From contig NZ_PZYZ01000002.1 in NCBI RefSeq assembly GCF_003047295.1, positions 682,001 to 746,000 on the forward strand: a stretch of DNA of 64,000 nucleotides, read 5' to 3'. The translations under genes and the position numbers were made by a program. Below the pieces are notes generated by a model that saw only the letters and a program-made list of their open reading frames with translations, was not told the origin of the DNA and made no database searches. The stretch comes from Nocardioides sediminis. GTDB taxonomy: Bacteria > Actinomycetota > Actinomycetes > Propionibacteriales > Nocardioidaceae. Shown here in pieces: positions 54,923-63,487 of this stretch; within the stretch, counting starts at the first letter, position 1; each line of letters opens with the position of its first letter.

Positions 54923-56557
54923 ATGAAGCAGCTCCACGCCGCGCTCGCGCTCGCCCTGGGCGGTCTCGTGCTGGCCCTGACCCCGACCGCGGCCACCGCC
55001 GACGAGACCGCCCACCCTGCCTCCGAGCGCCGGCTCGCGGTGCGCGGCGGCACCCTGGCCTACTCGCCGCAGGCCTACGTCGGCGGGCAGGCGCTCACGT
55101 TCACGGGCGATCTGGGGGTGGCCGGCAAGCGCCGGATCACCCTCCAGCAGCACATGAACCGGCCCGGCGACCGCTGGTTCCCGGTCCGGGGCTTCTCCGC
55201 CACCACGGCCGCCGACGGCAGCTTCGCCTTCACCTTCCCCGCCCCGGCCATGTTCGGGATCCGCTTCCGCGTGGTCGGCAAGGGCGGGATCGCGTCGCCG
55301 CCGGTGGCCCTGAACGCCAAGGGGCAGGACCTGACCGTGTGGGTGGCCGGGCTGGACCCCCGCCTCACCGGCGGGCAGCCGGTCGCGGTCGCCGGAGTCC
55401 CGTTCACGATCGGCGTGGACACCACCCCGCAGCTCGTCCGCCGGCCCGAGACCATCGGCCTGCCCGTCTTCACCGGCAGGCCCCTCACCCTGCAGCGGAG
55501 GATCGACGGCGCCACCTGGGAGACCGTCGGCACCTCGACGGTGCTGCCCGACGGGACGGGCGTGTTCCCGGGGGTGGTCTCCGCGGCCGGGACGGCCGTC
55601 TACCGGGTGCGACAGGAGGACATCGTCACTGGCGGCAACCGGATCGGCTGGATGCAGAGCTTCCCGATGTACGTCACGGTGCTGGACCCCACCACCGTGC
55701 TCGACCCCGCCTCCGTGCTGGGCCGGACCTCCCCGCAGGCCCTCGCTCAGCCGTCCCGGCCCGCCGTGCCCGCGGCCGCCCCCGTCACGGCTCGCCGGGG
55801 CTCCGGCGCCGCCAGCGCGACGGCGAGCAGCCGCCACGGCTGGTACCCGACGCTGTGGGACTACACGTGGGAGGCGGGCCAGTCGCTCACCAGCCCGCCC
55901 GACGTCGGCTCGGTGCGCACCGGCTGGTGGCAGGACTACGCCGACGGCGCGGGGCGGGTGAGCCGGCAGAACGGCGGCCTCTACCTCGACAGCCAGCGCA
56001 ACAACGCGGGCGGGCCCGGCGACTTCGGCACCACGCGCGCCACCCTGCGCGACGCCGCCCGCCCCTACGGCCGGTGGGAGGTGCGGCTCCGGCTCAAGAC
56101 CGCCGAGGCGACGGCCAAGGACTTCCGGGTCCTCGTGGAGCTGGTGCCCGACCGTCCCGAGGACTACGCCTGCGGGCGGCGCAACATCGTCCTGGCCGAG
56201 GTCGCCGCGCACAGCAGCACGATGACCTTCGGGGCTCGGGCCGACACCCGCCAGTGGACCGGCACGCGTCGCATCCCGAGCCTGGTCCACACCTCGCCGG
56301 CCGTCGCGGTCGAGGTGGCCAAGGGCCACATCACGTGGTTCTGGGACGGCAGGCCGATCGGCACGGTCAAGGGCAGGGCGGCCGTGTCCGACGTACCGAT
56401 GACGCTGCGGTTCAGCATGGTCGGCGACCAGCTGGCCGAGCACAACCAGACGGGCGTCGTGTCGGACTGGCAGCGCGGGTTCGCCTTCGACCGGGGCCGG
56501 CAGGTGGTCTCCGGGCCGAAGCTCGGGTCGAGCGCCCTCACCGCCTGCGAGTCCTGA
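54923..56557 (+). CDS. Secreted protein with GH16-like C-terminal domain, catalytic motif missing
   Basis: 544 residues. Signal peptide (MKQLHAALALALGGLVLALTPTAATA), two Ig-like beta domains (residues 40-250), a Pro/Ala linker, then about 240 residues with a concanavalin/laminarinase-like pattern (WYPTLWDYTWEAG, PYGRWEVRLRLKTAEA, HITWFWDGRPIGTVKG, MTLRFSMVGDQ). At the place where GH16 enzymes carry ExDxxE the sequence is NIVLAEVAAHSS, so only one Glu remains and hydrolase activity is doubtful; sugar binding is more likely. TATCTT lies 7 nt before the ATG. Confidence 0.78.
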   Translation: MKQLHAALALALGGLVLALTPTAATADETAHPASERRLAVRGGTLAYSPQAYVGGQALTFTGDLGVAGKRRITLQQHMNRPGDRWFPVRGFSATTAADGSFAFTFPAPAMFGIRFRVVGKGGIASPPVALNAKGQDLTVWVAGLDPRLTGGQPVAVAGVPFTIGVDTTPQLVRRPETIGLPVFTGRPLTLQRRIDGATWETVGTSTVLPDGTGVFPGVVSAAGTAVYRVRQEDIVTGGNRIGWMQSFPMYVTVLDPTTVLDPASVLGRTSPQALAQPSRPAVPAAAPVTARRGSGAASATASSRHGWYPTLWDYTWEAGQSLTSPPDVGSVRTGWWQDYADGAGRVSRQNGGLYLDSQRNNAGGPGDFGTTRATLRDAARPYGRWEVRLRLKTAEATAKDFRVLVELVPDRPEDYACGRRNIVLAEVAAHSSTMTFGARADTRQWTGTRRIPSLVHTSPAVAVEVAKGHITWFWDGRPIGTVKGRAAVSDVPMTLRFSMVGDQLAEHNQTGVVSDWQRGFAFDRGRQVVSGPKLGSSALTACES

Positions 56558-56638
56558 CGCCTGCGCGCCTCCGACGCTGCGTGCGGCAGGGCTGGTAGGA
56601 AAGGCCGGTCCCCGTCACCCCCTACGAGGAGCTCTGAG

Positions 56639-56809
56639 ATGAACGCCAAGAAGGCGGTCCTCGTCCTGGTGGTCGTGCTCCTCGCCTTCTGGATGTTCAC
56701 CGACCCCGACGGCCTGGCCAGGGCGGCCGGCGCTGCGGCGGGCAAGGCCTGGCAGCTGGCGCAGCAGCTCCTCACCGCGATCGTCGACTTCGTGGGCGCA
56801 CTGACGTGA
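56639..56809 (+). CDS. Small membrane protein, 56 aa
   Basis: MNAKKAVLVLVVVLLAFWMF forms one N-terminal membrane helix, followed by an amphipathic Ala-rich helix (AAGAAAGKAWQLAQQLLTAIVDF). GAGGAG lies 5 nt before the ATG, and third codon positions are almost all G/C. Unknown function; lies between the secreted GH16-like protein and the ATL gene in the same direction. Confidence 0.7.
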   Translation: MNAKKAVLVLVVVLLAFWMFTDPDGLARAAGAAAGKAWQLAQQLLTAIVDFVGALT

Positions 56810-56840
56810 CCTGCCGTACGAGCACCTAGGTCGCCGCTCG

Positions 56841-57200
56841 ATGGACGAGCGGGTCGCCGAGCTGGTCCTGCGCGCGGTCGAGCAGGTGCCGTGGGGCCGC
56901 GTCGTGTCCTACGGCGACCTCGCCCACATGATCGGCATCGGTCCCCGCCGCGTGGGCGCCGTGATGAGCCGCGACGGCGCCGGCGTGACGTGGTGGCGGG
57001 TCACCAACGCCGCCGGCGACCTCCCGCCGGACCTGCTCGACGAGGCCCGGCCGCACTGGCTGGAGGAGGGGATCGGCCTCAAGCAGTCGGGCCGCGGCTG
57101 CCGCATCGCCGAGCACCGGGCCGACCTGGCCGCGCTCGAACGACGCTGGAGGCTGGCCGCCGCCGACCTCCTCGAGGAGGGGCCGGAGCCGGGGGAGTGA
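56841..57200 (+). CDS. Alkyltransferase-like (ATL) DNA-binding protein
   Basis: 119 residues, MGMT fold: VEQVPWGRVVSYGDLAHMIG and RRVGAVMSR (HTH with arginine finger). The active-site PCHR of true O6-alkylguanine transferases reads TWWRVTNAAG, so the acceptor Cys is replaced by Trp. ATL proteins bind alkylated guanine without repairing it and pass the lesion to nucleotide excision repair. Confidence 0.87.
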   Translation: MDERVAELVLRAVEQVPWGRVVSYGDLAHMIGIGPRRVGAVMSRDGAGVTWWRVTNAAGDLPPDLLDEARPHWLEEGIGLKQSGRGCRIAEHRADLAALERRWRLAAADLLEEGPEPGE

Positions 57201-57228
57201 GGGGGCTCACCTGACTCGATGTGCATAG

Positions 57229-57246
57229 TAGTGCAAGTTTGCCCTA
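57229..57246. promoter_or_regulatory. Candidate TetR operator
   Basis: TAGTGCAA-GT-TTGCCCTA, 7 of 8 positions symmetrical, overlapping the start of the TACAGT -10 box (57245-57250) of the TetR gene. The region is AT-rich compared with its surroundings and contains further TGCA repeats. Confidence 0.45.
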
Positions 57247-57256
57247 CAGTGCAGTT

Positions 57257-57964
57257 ATGTCGATCTCGTGTGACCAGCTGGGCCGGGGGCGGCGTGCCGC
57301 CAACAAGCAGCGCACCCGCGACGCCCTGAGCCGGGCGGCCATCGAGATCGTCTCGGCCGAGGGCATCGACGCCCTCACCGCCGACCGCATCGCCGCCGAG
57401 GCCGGCGTGTCACGGCGGACCCTGTTCAACTACTACGCCCGGGTCGAGGACGTGCTGACCGCCTCCATCGAGGAGCTCACCCGGGACACGGTCGCGGCGT
57501 TCGTCGCCCGCCCGGCCGACGAGCCGCTGCGGCAGTCGATCATGGCCGTGCTGGAGTCGATCCTGGACGACCCCGTCTTCGCCCAGGCGTGCGTGCTGGA
57601 GCGGGCCGCCGACGCGTCACCGGCCACCCGGCGGTTCCTCCGCGAGTTCTCCGACGGCCAGATCGACGCCCTCGAGCGCGGGCTGTGGGACCGGATCGGA
57701 CCCGGGGCCGACCCGGTGTACGTCGCCGCGCTGGCCGCCTCGACCGGCGCCATCCTCAACCGGATGACCCGGCTCCTCGTGGCCGACCGGCCGGAGGCGG
57801 ACCCGGGTGACCCGGCGGTCGCCCGCCGGCACCACGCCTACATCCGCCGGGCCTTCGACCTGCTCTTCGCCGGCTTCGACGAGTCCGGCGCGCTCCGCAC
57901 GACCGGCCGCCCGACCAGCCGCACCCCCGACCGCACCACCGGCACCGCCGGCAAGGAGAACTGA
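57257..57964 (+). CDS. TetR family regulator of the adjacent MMPL transporter
   Basis: 235 residues. N-terminal HTH (RDALSRAAIEIVSAEGIDALTADRIAAEAGVSRRTLFNYYARVEDVL), ligand domain to about 200, and a disordered Thr/Arg-rich tail. ATG 57257 has TACAGT 6 nt upstream. The mmpL gene begins 2 nt after its stop, so it most likely represses this two-gene unit. Confidence 0.92.
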   Translation: MSISCDQLGRGRRAANKQRTRDALSRAAIEIVSAEGIDALTADRIAAEAGVSRRTLFNYYARVEDVLTASIEELTRDTVAAFVARPADEPLRQSIMAVLESILDDPVFAQACVLERAADASPATRRFLREFSDGQIDALERGLWDRIGPGADPVYVAALAASTGAILNRMTRLLVADRPEADPGDPAVARRHHAYIRRAFDLLFAGFDESGALRTTGRPTSRTPDRTTGTAGKEN

Positions 57965-57966
57965 CC

Positions 57967-60567
57967 GTGGCCTCCCTCCTCTACCGCCTCGGCACCGGCG
58001 TGGCCCGGCGCCCGCTGGCCGTCGTCCTCGCCTGGGTGCTCGTGCTCGGCGGCGTCGTCGGCGCGATGGTGTCGCTCCAGAAGCCGCTGACCAACGAGTT
58101 CGAGCTGCCCGACAGCGAGTTCGCCCAGGTGCTGGAGGACCTCGGCGAGCAGATCCCCGAGGTGGCCGGCGGCACCGGCACGGTCGTCCTGCACTCCGAG
58201 GACGGCTTCACCCCCGAGCAGCGCCGCGCCATCGAGGCGACGCTCGCCGACTGGGAGGAGCTGCCCCACGTCACCGGCACCGTCGACCCGTTCGCCACGC
58301 AGGCCGAGCTCGACAGCAGCGACGCCGAGCTGCGCCAGGGGCGCCGGCAGCTCGACGAGGGCCGCGAGGAGTACGAGAAGGGCGCCCGGCAGCTCCAGCA
58401 GCTCGAGTGGCTCGTCGACCGGGGCGAGCGGGACATCGCCCGGCTCGAGCGCACGAGCCCGGACGACCCGACCCTGCCGGCCCGCACCGACGGCCAGGCC
58501 GAGCTCGAGGCCACCCTGGCCGACGGCCGCGCCCAGCTGGCCGACGCCCGCGAGCAGCTGCGGGAGGGCGAGCAGCAGTACACCGACGGTGCCACGCTGC
58601 GCGGCCTCGGCGACGGGGTGCGGCTGGTCAGTGAGGACGGCACGACCGCGCTCGTGCAGGTCCGCTTCGACGCCAGCATGCAGGAGATCTCGCCCGACGA
58701 CCTCGCGCTCGTGCCCGAGACCGGCGAGCAGCTCGCCGACAGCGGCGTCGAGGTCGACTACGGGCAGGAGCTCGTCTTCTCCACCGAGGTCGGCGGCATC
58801 GGCGAGGCCATCGGCGTCGGCGTCGCGGCCGTCGTCCTCCTCGTCATGCTCGGCTCGCTGGTGATGGCCGGGATGCCGCTCGCGGTCGCGTTCACCGGTG
58901 TCGGGGTCAGCCTGCTCGGCGCCCTCGCCCTCACCCACTGGCTCGATCTCCAGCAGATGGCGCCGGTGCTCGGCGCGATGCTGGGCCTCGCCGTGGGCAT
59001 CGACTACGCCCTGTTCATCGTCAACCGCCACCGGCGCCAGCTGGCCGACCTGGCGCACGCCGGGAGCGAGGTGTCCCGCGACGAGGTTAGGCACAGCATC
59101 GGCCTGGCGACCGGCACCGCCGGCACCGCCGTCGTGGTCGCCGGCGCCACCGTGGTGATCGCGCTGGCCGCGCTGCTCGTGTCCGGGATCCCGGTCCTGG
59201 TGCAGATGGGTGTCCTGGCCGCAGCGACCGTGCTGGTCACGGTGCTGGTCGCCCTCACCCTGACCCCCGCACTGCTCGCGCTGGCCGGACGGCGTGCGGT
59301 GCCGCGGCGTACGACGTCCGCGAAGCCCCGCACCGAGGGATGGCCCGAGAAGTGGGTCGACGCCGTCACGCGTCGCGCCCCCTCGGCGGTCGTCGCCGTC
59401 GTGCTGCTGATGGGCGTGCTCGCGATCCCGGCGCTCTCGCTGCGCCTCGGGCTGCCCGACGGCGGGTCGGAGGCCCCGGACTCGACGGCCTACCAGGCCT
59501 ACGAGCGGGTCGGCGAGGCCTTCGGCGCGGGCGCCAACGGCCCCATCGTCGTCTCCGCCGACCTCGACCAGCCGGTCGCCGCGGGTGACGTGGTCGCCAC
59601 CCAGGCCCGCATCGGCAGCACGCTCGCGCGGGTGGACGGCGTCAGCGACGTCCTGCCCATCGGCGTCAGCGAGGACCGGCGGACGCTCGCCTTCCAGGTC
59701 GTGTCGAGCGAGGGGCCCTCCGCGGAGGTCACCGTGGACCTCGTGCGCGACCTGCGCCGGCTGGCCGACGGCGAGACGATCACCGCCGACGACGACGGCC
59801 GGTGGCTGAGCGGGGTCATCCCCGACAGCGACGAGGTCGTCGAGCCCGTCGAGGGGGTCGACCTCGGCGTCACCGGCCAGACCGTGGCCAACATCGAGGT
59901 CTCGCAGAAGCTCGCCGACGCGCTCCCGCTCTACCTCGTGCTCGTCATCGGCCTGTCCCTGCTGCTGCTGACGATCGTGTTCCGCTCGGTGGTCGTGCCG
60001 ATCATCGCGACCGCGGGCTTCCTGCTCTCGGTGGTGGCCAGCTTCGGCGTGATCGTCGCCGTCTACCAGTGGGGCTGGCTCGGAGCGATCTTCGACGTGC
60101 ACAGCCCGGGCGCCGTGCTGAGCTTCATGCCGACGCTGCTGATCGGGATCCTCTTCGGCCTGGCCATGGACTACCAGATGTTCCTCGTGTCGGGCATGCG
60201 CGAGTCCTACGTGCACGGTCAGGACGCCCGGCAGGCAGTGCGCAGCGGGTTCGCGTCCGGCGCTCGGGTCGTCGCGGCCGCGGCGCTGATCATGGTGTCG
60301 GTCTTCGCGGGGTTCGTCTGGTCGCACATGACCATGGCGCGGCCGATCGGGCTCGGCCTCGCGGTCGGGGTGCTCCTCGACGCGTTCCTGATCCGCATGA
60401 CGCTCACCCCGGCGGTCATGTCGATGCTGGGGGACCGGGTCTGGTGGATGCCGGTGTGGCTGGACCGCCTGCTGCCGCACCTCGACGTCGAGGGCTCGGC
60501 GCTGGTGGACCGCCAGCGGACGCCGCGCCGCGTCGAGGACGACGAGCGCGCGGACGCACTCGTCTAG
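57967..60567 (+). CDS. MMPL family transporter (RND superfamily)
   Basis: 866 residues, 12 membrane helices in two halves. Proton-relay and family signatures GLAVGIDYALFIVNRHRRQLA (first half) and FGLAMDYQMFLVSGMRESYV (second half). A periplasmic loop after helix 1 contains a heptad-like stretch (residues 115-205, LRQGRRQLDEGREEYEKGARQ) predicted to form a coiled-coil hairpin. Exports lipids or hydrophobic compounds. GTG start immediately after tetR. Confidence 0.93.
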   Translation: MASLLYRLGTGVARRPLAVVLAWVLVLGGVVGAMVSLQKPLTNEFELPDSEFAQVLEDLGEQIPEVAGGTGTVVLHSEDGFTPEQRRAIEATLADWEELPHVTGTVDPFATQAELDSSDAELRQGRRQLDEGREEYEKGARQLQQLEWLVDRGERDIARLERTSPDDPTLPARTDGQAELEATLADGRAQLADAREQLREGEQQYTDGATLRGLGDGVRLVSEDGTTALVQVRFDASMQEISPDDLALVPETGEQLADSGVEVDYGQELVFSTEVGGIGEAIGVGVAAVVLLVMLGSLVMAGMPLAVAFTGVGVSLLGALALTHWLDLQQMAPVLGAMLGLAVGIDYALFIVNRHRRQLADLAHAGSEVSRDEVRHSIGLATGTAGTAVVVAGATVVIALAALLVSGIPVLVQMGVLAAATVLVTVLVALTLTPALLALAGRRAVPRRTTSAKPRTEGWPEKWVDAVTRRAPSAVVAVVLLMGVLAIPALSLRLGLPDGGSEAPDSTAYQAYERVGEAFGAGANGPIVVSADLDQPVAAGDVVATQARIGSTLARVDGVSDVLPIGVSEDRRTLAFQVVSSEGPSAEVTVDLVRDLRRLADGETITADDDGRWLSGVIPDSDEVVEPVEGVDLGVTGQTVANIEVSQKLADALPLYLVLVIGLSLLLLTIVFRSVVVPIIATAGFLLSVVASFGVIVAVYQWGWLGAIFDVHSPGAVLSFMPTLLIGILFGLAMDYQMFLVSGMRESYVHGQDARQAVRSGFASGARVVAAAALIMVSVFAGFVWSHMTMARPIGLGLAVGVLLDAFLIRMTLTPAVMSMLGDRVWWMPVWLDRLLPHLDVEGSALVDRQRTPRRVEDDERADALV

Positions 60568-60577
60568 CCTGCTCACC

Positions 60578-61069
60578 ATGTCCGGCGGCCACCTCGACTT
60601 CATCGACGAGGCCGCGCGCCAGTGGGGCAAGCGCTGGGACGGTGTCCCCGCGATGCACGCGGTCACGTCGCTCATGCGGGTGCAGCAGCTGGTGATCGGG
60701 CGGCTGGACGCGATCCTCAAGCCGCACGGCCTGACTTTCGCCCGGTACGAGGCCCTGGTCCTGCTGACCTTTTCCTCTCGCGGCTCGCTGCCGCTCGGCA
60801 AGATCGGTGAGCGGCTGCAGGTGCACCCCACCTCGGTGACCTCGATCGTGCGCCGCCTCGAGGCCTCGGGGTTCGTCGTACGACGTCCCTCGCCGTCCGA
60901 CGGGCGGGCCGTGCTGGCGGAGATCACCGAGGAGGGCAGGGCCGTCGTCGAGCGGGCGACCGCCGACCTGACGTCCGCCGACTTCGGGCTCGGGGCGCTG
61001 GACGACGCGGCGCTGGGGCAGCTGTCCGAGCTGCTCCGTCCGGTGCGCCGGGAGGCCGGGGACTTCTAG
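60578..61069 (+). CDS. MarR family regulator
   Basis: 163 residues. Winged HTH: LTFARYEALVLLTFSSRGSLPLGKIGERLQVHPTSVTSIVRRLEASGFVVRRPSPSDGRAVLAEIT (wing DGR). Its TAGCCT -10 box (60565-60570) overlaps the mmpL stop codon, so it has its own leaderless promoter. A perfect 20-bp palindrome lies 11 nt after its stop, on the icmA promoter, making icmA the likely target. Confidence 0.92.
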   Translation: MSGGHLDFIDEAARQWGKRWDGVPAMHAVTSLMRVQQLVIGRLDAILKPHGLTFARYEALVLLTFSSRGSLPLGKIGERLQVHPTSVTSIVRRLEASGFVVRRPSPSDGRAVLAEITEEGRAVVERATADLTSADFGLGALDDAALGQLSELLRPVRREAGDF

Positions 61070-61080
61070 TTTCGCCGGGG

Positions 61081-61100
61081 ATAGTAGGACGTCCTACTAT
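61081..61100. promoter_or_regulatory. Perfect 20-bp palindrome on the icmA promoter, candidate MarR operator
   Basis: ATAGTAGGACGTCCTACTAT is fully self-complementary. Its last six bases are the TACTAT -10 box of icmA, so a bound dimer would block RNA polymerase. Length and symmetry fit a MarR-family site and a MarR gene ends 11 nt upstream. Confidence 0.7.
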
Positions 61101-61107
61101 TGCCCGT

Positions 61108-62820
61108 ATGACCCAGGACACAGGCAGCCCCGACCCCGGCTCGGCACGCGCCCGCTGGCAGGCCCGTTACGACGCGTCGCGGACCCGCGAGGCCGACTTC
61201 ACGACGCTGAGCGGCCTGGACGTCGACCCGGCGTACGGCACCGACGACTCGGAGTGGCCCGGCGAGTTCCCCTTCACCCGGGGCCTCTACCCGACCGGCT
61301 ACCGCGGGCGCACCTGGACGATCCGGCAGTTCGCCGGCTTCGGCAACGCCCAGCAGACCAACGAGCGCTACAAGATGATCCTGGGTCGTGGCGGCGGCGG
61401 CCTCAGCGTGGCCTTCGACATGCCGACCCTCATGGGGCGCGACTCCGACGACCCGATGTCGCTGGGCGAGGTCGGGCACTGCGGTGTCGCGATCGACAGC
61501 GCCGCCGACATGGAGGTCCTCTTCGACGGCATCGACCTCGGCGAGGTCACCACGTCGATGACGATCAGCGGTCCCGCCGTCCCGGTCTTCTGCATGATGC
61601 TGGTCGCCGCCGAGCGGGCCGGCGTCGACACCGGCACCCTCAACGGCACCCTCCAGACCGACATCTTCAAGGAGTACATCGCCCAGAAGGAGTGGCTCTT
61701 CGGTCCCGAGCCGCACCTGCGCCTCATCGGCGACCTCATGGAGCACTGCGCCGAGCACATCCCGGCCTACAAGCCGCTCTCGGTCTCCGGCTACCACATC
61801 CGCGAGGCCGGCTCGACGGCCGCGCAGGAGCTCGCGTTCACCCTCGCCGACGGCTTCGGGTACGTCGAGCTGGGGCTGTCGCGGGGCCTGGACGTCGACG
61901 TCTTCGCTCCCGGACTCTCGTTCTTCTTCGACGCCCACGTCGACTTCTTCGAGGAGATCGCCAAGTTCCGTGCGGCGCGCCGCATCTGGGCGCGCTGGCT
62001 GCGCGACGTCTACGGCGCGAAGACCGAGAAGGCCCAGTGGCTGCGGTTCCACACCCAGACCGCCGGGGTCTCGCTGACCGCCCAGCAGCCCTACAACAAC
62101 GTCGTCCGCACCGGCATCGAGGCCCTCTCGGCGGTGCTCGGCGGCACCAACTCGCTGCACACCAACGCACTGGACGAGACGCTCGCCCTGCCGAGCGAGC
62201 AGGCGGCCGAGATCGCGCTGCGCACCCAGCAGGTGATCATGGAGGAGACGGGCGTCGTCAACGTCGCCGACCCCCTCGGCGGCAGCTGGTACGTCGAGGC
62301 GCTCACCGACCGGATCGAGGCCGAGGCCAACGCGATCTTCGACAAGATCCTGGCCATGGGCGGCTCCACGCTGACCCACGACGACGTGGAGGGGCTGGCG
62401 TCCGCCGCCCGCTCCGGCGACAACCCGGTCACCAAGGGCCTCCTCCAGGGGATCGAGAGCGGGTGGTTCATGTCGGAGATCGCCGAGGCGGCGTTCCAGT
62501 ACCAGGTCGCGCTGGAGAAGAAGGACAAGCGGATCGTGGGCGTCAACTGCCACGAGGAGTCGGTGACCCACGACCTGGAGATCCTGCGGGTCAGCCACGA
62601 GGTGGAGGTGGAGCAGGTGCGCCTGCTCGCCGAGCGCCGGGCCGACCGCGACGACGCGGCCGCGGCCGCCGCCGTGCAGCGGATGGTCGAGGTCGGGCGG
62701 ACCGAGGAGAACATGATCCCGGCGATGCTCGAGGCGTGCCGCGCGGAGGCGACGCTGGGCGAGATCTGCGACGCGCTGCGTGCCGAGTGGGGGGAGTACC
62801 GCGAGCCGGCACGTTTCTAG
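61108..62820 (+). CDS. icmA: Isobutyryl-CoA mutase large subunit
   Basis: 570 residues: substrate barrel only, without a B12-binding DxHxxG domain, as in IcmA (about 566 aa). Substrate-specific residues fit IcmA: Phe75 in TIRQFAGFGNAQQTN (Tyr in methylmalonyl-CoA mutase) and Gln193 in EYIAQKEWLFGPE (Arg in that enzyme), corresponding to Phe80/Gln198 of characterised IcmA. It interconverts isobutyryl-CoA and n-butyryl-CoA, linking valine breakdown with butyryl/crotonyl-CoA. A separate small B12 subunit (IcmB) is needed and is not in the window. TACTAT lies 7 nt before the ATG. Confidence 0.9.
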   Translation: MTQDTGSPDPGSARARWQARYDASRTREADFTTLSGLDVDPAYGTDDSEWPGEFPFTRGLYPTGYRGRTWTIRQFAGFGNAQQTNERYKMILGRGGGGLSVAFDMPTLMGRDSDDPMSLGEVGHCGVAIDSAADMEVLFDGIDLGEVTTSMTISGPAVPVFCMMLVAAERAGVDTGTLNGTLQTDIFKEYIAQKEWLFGPEPHLRLIGDLMEHCAEHIPAYKPLSVSGYHIREAGSTAAQELAFTLADGFGYVELGLSRGLDVDVFAPGLSFFFDAHVDFFEEIAKFRAARRIWARWLRDVYGAKTEKAQWLRFHTQTAGVSLTAQQPYNNVVRTGIEALSAVLGGTNSLHTNALDETLALPSEQAAEIALRTQQVIMEETGVVNVADPLGGSWYVEALTDRIEAEANAIFDKILAMGGSTLTHDDVEGLASAARSGDNPVTKGLLQGIESGWFMSEIAEAAFQYQVALEKKDKRIVGVNCHEESVTHDLEILRVSHEVEVEQVRLLAERRADRDDAAAAAAVQRMVEVGRTEENMIPAMLEACRAEATLGEICDALRAEWGEYREPARF

Positions 62821-62861
62821 CCGGCGAGCAGTCCAGCACCGCGAGCCGGCACGCTTCTAGC
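62798..62861. repeat. 24-nt direct repeat at the 3' end of icmA
   Basis: Copies at 62798-62821 and 62838-62861 differ at one base (T/C at 62814/62854). The first encodes the last codons and stop of icmA; the second lies in the intergenic space and supplies the stop codon (CTA on plus) of the convergent gtrA gene. Confidence 0.85.
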
Positions 62862-63420
62862 GGCGGCGGAGCCGCTCGGGGTCGCCGTGCTCGCGGTGGT
62901 GGGCGCGCACGCCGGAGAAGGTCCAGACCTTGTTGAGCACGAACCCGAGCGGCGTGACCACGGCGATGACGATGAGCTGTCCCCAGTAGAGGCGGCTGCG
63001 CAGCCCGGTCGAGTCGTCGAGGACGCTGGTCGGCAGCGCGAGCGGCGAGTCGGGGTGGAGCAGCACGGTGAGCAGGACCAGCCCGATGGCCTGCCCGACG
63101 AGGCCGACCGCCAGGAAGGGCCAGTACTCCCGCCACCAGGGAGAGCGGCCGGCGCTGCGGAAGGTCCAGGTCCGGTTGAGCTGGAAGTTCCAGAGGTTGG
63201 CGACCAGGAACGCCACCGTGGAGTACAGGTGGTACCAGCGCACGTTGAACTCGCTGGCCGGGATGCCGATCACGGCGTCCTCGAACGGCGGTCCGAGGCG
63301 CCTGACGACCACCAGCACGAGCAGGTTGACGACCACCCCGCTGGCGCCGACGAGGCCGAAGCGCCCGAGCAGCACGACGTTGTGCCCGTGGCGCGCGACG
63401 ATCCGGTCGAGAGCGCTCAC
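62857..63420 (-). CDS. GtrA family membrane protein
   Basis: 187 residues, four membrane helices (VLLGRFGLVGASGVVVNLLVLVVV, YSTVAFLVANLWNFQLNRTWTF, WPFLAVGLVGQAIGLVLLTVLL, LIVIAVVTPLGFVLNKVWTF); the NFxxNRxWTF repeats mark the family. Thought to move polyprenyl-linked sugars across the membrane. GTG start with TAGCCT 6 nt upstream. Convergent with icmA. Confidence 0.9.
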   Translation of the reverse strand: MSALDRIVARHGHNVVLLGRFGLVGASGVVVNLLVLVVVRRLGPPFEDAVIGIPASEFNVRWYHLYSTVAFLVANLWNFQLNRTWTFRSAGRSPWWREYWPFLAVGLVGQAIGLVLLTVLLHPDSPLALPTSVLDDSTGLRSRLYWGQLIVIAVVTPLGFVLNKVWTFSGVRAHHREHGDPERLRRR

Positions 63421-63487
63421 CCGAGGAGGCTAGCGGGCCGGGGTGGCCCATTCGACCGACCCGAGGGTCTGTGGGGAGAATGTCGCC

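Noticed and set aside
57838..60927. 1029-aa minus-strand frame opposite mmpL and marR
   Set aside because: Composition (His/Asp/Arg/Gly) and lack of motifs; the plus strand carries intact MMPL and MarR.
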